The translations under genes were made by a program, and so were the position numbers. Of a DNA stretch of 9,847 bases, positions 6,937-9,847 are shown piece after piece. The notes beneath the pieces were generated by a model, which was not told the DNA's origin, searched no databases, and worked only from the letters and a program-made list of their open reading frames with translations. The stretch's first letter is position 1. Every line of letters begins with the position of its first letter. The DNA comes from Lamprobacter sp046541315 (GTDB lineage: Bacteria > Pseudomonadota > Gammaproteobacteria > Chromatiales > Chromatiaceae): the NCBI RefSeq assembly GCF_046541315.1, contig NZ_JBKHDN010000099.1:1-9847 (forward strand), written 5' to 3'.

Positions 6937-6999
6937 GACCCCGACGGCGACATCTGTTCCGCTCCGCCGGCATGATGACGATTGGGACGCCGGTCCAGT

Positions 7000-7059
7000 G
7001 GCCAACTCGGCGGCCAATCCAGCGGCCAATCCAGCGGCCAACTCGGCGGCCAATCCTGC
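7000..7059. repeat. 12-bp tandem repeat downstream of comF
   Basis: Five consecutive 12-base units begin with GGCCAA: GGCCAACTCGGC, GGCCAATCCAGC twice, GGCCAACTCGGC and GGCCAATCCTGC. A degraded sixth (GGCCAAGGACGC) extends to 7071, and traces appear before 7000. The array lies between the comF stop and the ter promoter. Being a multiple of three, it is open in several frames (for example Ala-Asn-Pro/Ser-Ala on the plus strand, or Trp-Pro-rich on the minus strand), but no ribosome site or neighbouring protein supports translation. Confidence 0.9.
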
Positions 7060-7086
7060 GGCCAAGGACGCACAGCGGTTGTGTGC

Positions 7087-7902
7087 TTACGAGGTGCGCG
7101 CCAAGGCCCAGACCTCGACCCGCTCGCAACCGGCCTGTTCCAGCACCCCGGCCAGCTCGGAGACGGTCGCGCCGGTGGTGACCACATCGTCGAGAATCGC
7201 CAGGTGCCGGGGCGGTGGCTCGGTGACCGCGAAGGCGTCGCGGAGGTTGCTCAGGCGCGAACGCTGGTCCAGCTCGGCCTGGGCGCGAGTCGCCCGGATG
7301 CGCCGGCAGCAGCGATGGTTGACCGGGATCGCCAAGCGGCGCCCGACCACCCGCGCCAACTCCAACGCCTGGTTGTAGCCGCGCGCGCGCAAGCGGCGCG
7401 GATGCAGGGGCACCGGCACGATCGCCGCCGGCAATGGCCAACCGGAGCGCTCGCGCTCGGCGCTCAGCGCATCGGCCAAGAGTCCGCCGAGCAGGCGGAT
7501 CAGGTTCAGTTTGGAACGGAACTTGATGTCGACGACCAGCGAGGACAACGGTTCTTCGTAGCGAAAGGCGGCCATGCAGCGCGCGAATGGCGGTGGTGCT
7601 CGCTGACAACGGCCACAGAGGCGGGTGCTGTCCTTCGCGTCCGTGTTCGCGTCCGTGTCCGTGTTCGCGTCCGTGTCCGTGTTCGCGTCCGTGTTCGCGC
7701 TGGAGATCGTCGCATTCGCCATGAGATCCGCTGCAAACGTCTCCTCGACCGCAGCGGAGAACGGCTGCGCACAGCGCGCGCAATGCGGGCCGATGTCTGG
7801 CAGATCGGCATGGCAGCCCGCGCAGAGATCCCGTCCGTCCGCGCCGGGCGCGCCGCAGAGCACGCAGGTGGGCGGATAGAGCAGGGCCAAGGGGTCTGTC
7901 AT
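7087..7902 (-). CDS. comF: ComF-family phosphoribosyltransferase-like protein
   Basis: This 271-residue ComF/GntX-type protein is associated with DNA uptake and use. An N-terminal zinc-finger region carries CxxC pairs at 13/16, 27/30, 41/44 and 96/99. A type I PRTase domain follows, with VPVPLHPRRLRARGYNQ around 162-178, the PRPP loop ILDDVVTTGAT at 236-246, and the usual VWALART end. The ATG at 7902 has AGGA 6 bases upstream, and a TATACT box lies just before it; the frame to 8016 would extend past that promoter. The third and fourth CxxC pairs are normally close together. Here about 50 residues separate them, including an Asn-Thr-Asp-Ala repeat (about 70-88) encoded by a DNA tandem repeat. 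Family assignment is firm. Competence itself is not shown by this gene alone. Confidence 0.93.
   Translation of the reverse strand: MTDPLALLYPPTCVLCGAPGADGRDLCAGCHADLPDIGPHCARCAQPFSAAVEETFAADLMANATISSANTDANTDTDANTDTDANTDAKDSTRLCGRCQRAPPPFARCMAAFRYEEPLSSLVVDIKFRSKLNLIRLLGGLLADALSAERERSGWPLPAAIVPVPLHPRRLRARGYNQALELARVVGRRLAIPVNHRCCRRIRATRAQAELDQRSRLSNLRDAFAVTEPPPRHLAILDDVVTTGATVSELAGVLEQAGCERVEVWALARTS
7634..7699. repeat. Hexamer-based tandem repeat inside comF
   Basis: Eleven consecutive hexamers are of only two kinds, TTCGCG and TCCGTG. They are arranged as units of 12, 18, 18 and 12 bases, each starting with TTCGCG (at 7634, 7646, 7664, 7682), with a final TTCGCG at 7694. The array is in frame with comF and encodes the Ala-Asn-Thr-Asp and Thr-Asp repeats between two zinc-finger cysteine pairs. 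Since every unit is a multiple of six, copy-number change would preserve the reading frame. Confidence 0.95.
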
Positions 7903-7930
7903 GCCGAATCCTTTGCTCGGAGAGAGTCTG

Positions 7931-7936
7931 AGTATA
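7931..7936 (-). promoter_or_regulatory. -10 box of the comF promoter
   Basis: TATACT on the minus strand matches the -10 consensus at five of six positions and lies 28 bases before the comF ATG, implying a leader of about 22 bases. No good -35 box is seen at 15-18 bases spacing (best is a GGTTCG-like sequence), so an activator may be needed. Confidence 0.5.
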
Positions 7937-8002
7937 GCGACTTTCGAGCGCGGCGAACCTTGTCCCGTCATGGCCGAGCCTTGGCCGCTTGGCACCATCC
8001 TT

Positions 8003-8035
8003 CTGTCGACTATCAATGCGGCCTTTGGTTGACAG
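8003..8035. promoter_or_regulatory. BirA-operator-like inverted repeat at the bioB promoter
   Basis: The right half-site GGTTGACAG (8027-8035) matches the BirA half-site GGTTkACAw, as I recall it, at every position but the last. The left half-site CTGTCGACT (8003-8011) matches wTGTmAACC at six of nine positions. The spacer is 15 bases, within the usual 14-16 range. The right half covers the -35 box, so bound biotin-responsive repressor BirA would block bioB transcription. Which repressor acts here is inference from the match and the target gene. Confidence 0.5.
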
Positions 8036-8056
8036 CGCCGAGCCAGGGGTTAGGCT
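8029..8056 (+). promoter_or_regulatory. sigma70 promoter for bioB
   Basis: A perfect -35 box TTGACA (8029-8034) is followed after 16 bases by TAGGCT (8051-8056), which matches the -10 consensus at three positions including the key first T, second A and last T. Transcription would begin near 8063, giving a leader of about 60 bases before the bioB ATG. Confidence 0.6.
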
Positions 8057-8123
8057 AGCAGGCGATGCCCTGCGGCTTGATCTCCTGCGCCGCCCCCAAA
8101 CCCCGCTGCCGGATCTCTCTCCT

Positions 8124-9206
8124 ATGTCGCCATCCCTACAGTGTGCTCCCGTCCCGCTCGAAGATGCAGCGCCCATCCGTCACGACTGGTCGCTCGACGA
8201 AGCGAACGCGTGCCTGGAGCAGCCGTTCAACGACCTGCTGTTCGCGGCCCAATCGACCCATCGCGCGTACTTCGACCCGAATCGCATCCAGGTCAGCACC
8301 CTGCTCAGCATCAAGACTGGCGCCTGTCCGGAAGACTGCGGCTACTGCGCGCAGAGCGCCAAGCACGAGACCGGCCTCGAACGCGAGCGCCTGTTGCCGC
8401 TGGATGAGGTGCTGGAGGCCGCGCGTGCCGCACGCGAGGAGGGCGCGACCCGCTTCTGCATGGGCGCGGCTTGGCGCAACCCGACTGACACCAACCTGGA
8501 ACAGGTCATCGCGATGGTGCGCGGCGTCAAGGCGCTGGGCCTGGAGACCTGCGTCACGCTGGGCATGCTGGAGCAGGAACAGGCCCAGCGCCTGCGCGCG
8601 GCGGGGCTCGACTATTACAACCATAACCTCGACACCTCGCCCGAGTTCTACGGCCAGGTGATCAGCACCCGCACCTATCAAGACCGCCTCCAGACCCTGG
8701 ACCATGTGCGCGCGGCCGGTCTCAAGACCTGCAGCGGCGGCATCCTCGGCCTGGGCGAATCGCGCCGCGATCGCGCCTCGCTGCTCTGTCAACTCGCCAA
8801 CCTACCGGCGCATCCGGAATCGGTGCCGATCAACCTGCTGGTGCAGGTCGAAGGCACGCCGCTGTTCGGCACCGAAGCGCTCGATCCGCTCGAACTGGTG
8901 CGCACCATCGCCACCGCCCGCCTCATGATGCCGGCCTCCTATGTCCGCCTCTCGGCCGGTCGCGCCAGCCTCTCCGACGAACTGCAAGCGCTCTGCTTCG
9001 CCGCCGGCGCCAACTCGGTGTTCTATGGCGACCGGCTGCTCACCACCGACAACGCCGAGGTCGCGCGTGATCGGCAGCTGTTTGCCCGTCTCGGCCTGCA
9101 ACCCGAGGTCGCCGAACCCGAGGGGCGCGACCAGCCCGGCGCCTGCCACAAGTCCAGCGAGCGCCAGCACTCGGCAAGCGATCCCGCCGTTGGCGCCAAA
9201 CTCTGA
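8124..9206 (+). CDS. bioB: Biotin synthase BioB
   Basis: This 360-residue radical SAM enzyme inserts sulfur into dethiobiotin, the last step of biotin synthesis. All catalytic residues align with the E. coli enzyme at a constant offset of 15. The 4Fe-4S cysteines are Cys68, Cys72 and Cys75 in GACPEDCGYCAQS. The 2Fe-2S ligands are Cys112, Cys143 and Cys203, plus Arg275 in YVRLSAGR. Further family motifs are YNHNLDTSPEFYG and GGILGLGES. The ATG at 8124 is the only good start after the promoter. Its ribosome site is weak (GGA about 10 bases upstream), and the frame upstream to 7989 would precede the promoter. The protein is slightly longer than usual at the N-terminus. It is divergent from comF and followed by bioF after 155 bases. 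Confidence 0.98.
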   Translation: MSPSLQCAPVPLEDAAPIRHDWSLDEANACLEQPFNDLLFAAQSTHRAYFDPNRIQVSTLLSIKTGACPEDCGYCAQSAKHETGLERERLLPLDEVLEAARAAREEGATRFCMGAAWRNPTDTNLEQVIAMVRGVKALGLETCVTLGMLEQEQAQRLRAAGLDYYNHNLDTSPEFYGQVISTRTYQDRLQTLDHVRAAGLKTCSGGILGLGESRRDRASLLCQLANLPAHPESVPINLLVQVEGTPLFGTEALDPLELVRTIATARLMMPASYVRLSAGRASLSDELQALCFAAGANSVFYGDRLLTTDNAEVARDRQLFARLGLQPEVAEPEGRDQPGACHKSSERQHSASDPAVGAKL

Positions 9207-9239
9207 TCGGAGACGCGGTTTGAACGCCCAAGAGGTTCG

Positions 9240-9365
9240 ATGAAGCGCCCAATGCAGCCTGTCGGAACCGCTTGTGCGGCGCCCATGGCCGCCAGGAACG
9301 CCCGGAACGCCACCCGTTACCGATGCGCCGCGCCTTGCCAAGCCAGTCGCACAGAACGCCCATGA
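9240..9365 (+). CDS. Possible 41-codon leader ORF coupled to bioF
   Basis: An ATG at 9240, preceded by AGAGG four bases upstream, opens a frame of 41 codons. Its TGA (9363-9365) overlaps the bioF start as ATGA. The peptide is basic and Ala/Arg-rich (MKRPMQPVGTACAAP at the start) and resembles nothing known to me. bioF has no clear ribosome site of its own, so translation through this frame could deliver ribosomes to it. It lies in the 155-base bioB-bioF gap, which otherwise shows only a 9-bp tandem repeat (GGAACGCC, 9295-9312) and a 4-bp-stem hairpin near 9268. It may be chance. Confidence 0.3.
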   Translation: MKRPMQPVGTACAAPMAARNARNATRYRCAAPCQASRTERP

Positions 9366-9847
9366 TCGACCTCGCCTCGGCACTCGCCGGCCTCCGCCAG
9401 GCCGGCCTGTACCGCCAGCGGCGTTTGCTGGCTGGACCCCAGAACGTACGCCCGCGCATCGATGGCCGCGCGCGGCTCGCCTTCTGCAGCAACGATTATC
9501 TCGGCCTCGCCGCCCATCCGGCGGTCATCGAGGCCCTGCGTGACAGCGCCGCGCATGACGGCGTCGGCAGCGGCGCCTCGCACCTGATCAGCGGCCATCA
9601 CCAGGCCCACGCAGCGCTCGAGGATGCGCTCGCCGCCTTCCTCGGCCGCGAGCGTGCGCTGCTGTTCTCGACCGGCTACATGGCCAACCTCGGCGTCATT
9701 CAGGCCCTCTGCGGACGCGGCGACGAAATCCTCGCCGACCGTCTCAACCACGCCTCGCTGCTCGACGGCGCTCAGCTCAGCCAAGCGCGGCTGCGGCGCT
9801 ATCCGCATGCCGATACCGAGCGACTGGAGACCATGCTCGGCAGGACC
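9362..9847 (+). CDS. bioF: 8-amino-7-oxononanoate synthase BioF (5' part, cut by window end)
   Basis: The first 162 residues of about 390 are present; the frame is open to the last base. BioF is a PLP-dependent enzyme that condenses pimeloyl thioester with alanine to give 8-amino-7-oxononanoate, the first step of biotin ring assembly. Family motifs seen are FCSNDYLGLA at 41-50, GVGSGASHLISGHH at 67-80, TGYMANLG at 104-111 and NHASLLDG at 129-136; His130 is the residue that stacks on PLP. The catalytic lysine lies beyond the window. The ATG at 9362 overlaps the stop of a short upstream frame and lacks a good Shine-Dalgarno. It is collinear with bioB and likely in the same biotin operon. Confidence 0.96.
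   Translation, partial: MIDLASALAGLRQAGLYRQRRLLAGPQNVRPRIDGRARLAFCSNDYLGLAAHPAVIEALRDSAAHDGVGSGASHLISGHHQAHAALEDALAAFLGRERALLFSTGYMANLGVIQALCGRGDEILADRLNHASLLDGAQLSQARLRRYPHADTERLETMLGRT

Noticed and set aside
7070..7086. Intrinsic terminator after comF
   Set aside because: Only a 5-bp stem (GCACA/TGTGC) lies directly after the stop, with no T-run; too weak to call.
7000..7699. CRISPR array
   Set aside because: Repeat units of 6-18 bases are directly contiguous with no unique spacers and part lies within a coding gene.
6982..8058. Plus-strand frame of 358 codons opposite comF with Gly/Ser/Gln and Arg/Val repeats
   Set aside because: The repeats come from the two DNA tandem arrays read on the other strand. 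It runs antisense through comF and across the bioB promoter.
6536..8176. Long minus-strand frame of 546 codons crossing terD, the intergenic region and comF in a different register
   Set aside because: It is the wrong frame of two well-supported genes and of the tandem repeats, with Arg/Pro/Ser-rich composition typical of high-GC shadow frames and no domain.
8136..8792. Minus-strand frame of 218 codons opposite bioB
   Set aside because: bioB on the plus strand has every catalytic residue conserved; this is its antisense shadow.

Overview
The window is high-GC bacterial DNA with strong third-position GC bias, which produces long spurious antisense frames. Gene content (a ter tellurium/stress cluster, comF, bioB and bioF) and the E. 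coli-like form of BioB and ComF point to a gammaproteobacterium. A purple sulfur bacterium of the Chromatiales type is my best guess, but that is inference from gene neighbourhood and GC content, not proof.

Layout. The first roughly 6.9 kb is a single minus-strand run of Ter stress-response genes. In transcription order from right to left these are terD (6863-6285), an AIM24/TIGR00266-family gene (6141-5455), terZ (5315-4719), a phosphoribosyltransferase with a TRSP domain (4654-3464), a second terD/terE paralog (3379-2801), terA (2793-1537), terB (1446-991) and a HAD phosphatase (902-114, GTG start). A possible further gene begins at 82 and leaves the window. A plausible sigma70-type promoter lies upstream of terD. 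comF (7902-7087) is also on the minus strand, upstream of the ter genes, with its own -10 box. Biotin genes run divergently on the plus strand: bioB (8124-9206) and the 5' part of bioF (9362 to the window end).

How the genes fit together. Four TerD-superfamily genes encode five TerD-like domains. Three of the proteins carry an intact acidic calcium-binding motif. TerB is the usual metal-binding partner. The PRTase-TRSP protein and the HAD phosphatase are components of the predicted nucleoside-like metabolite pathway described for ter operons. No TerC, ATP-grasp, aldolase/lyase-like or vWA gene is visible here; they may lie beyond the left edge. bioB and bioF supply the last and first committed steps of biotin synthesis. 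A BirA-operator-like inverted repeat overlaps the -35 box of the bioB promoter.

The least expected features are: two short-period tandem repeats within 700 bases, one inserted in frame in the ComF zinc-finger region and one just downstream of comF; a 9-bp perfect inverted repeat whose loop holds the PRTase stop codon; a 41-codon leader-like ORF overlapping the bioF start as ATGA; and a TerA whose first TerD domain has lost the calcium motif. No RNA gene, insertion sequence or CRISPR array was seen, and no gene-free stretch exceeds about 225 bases.
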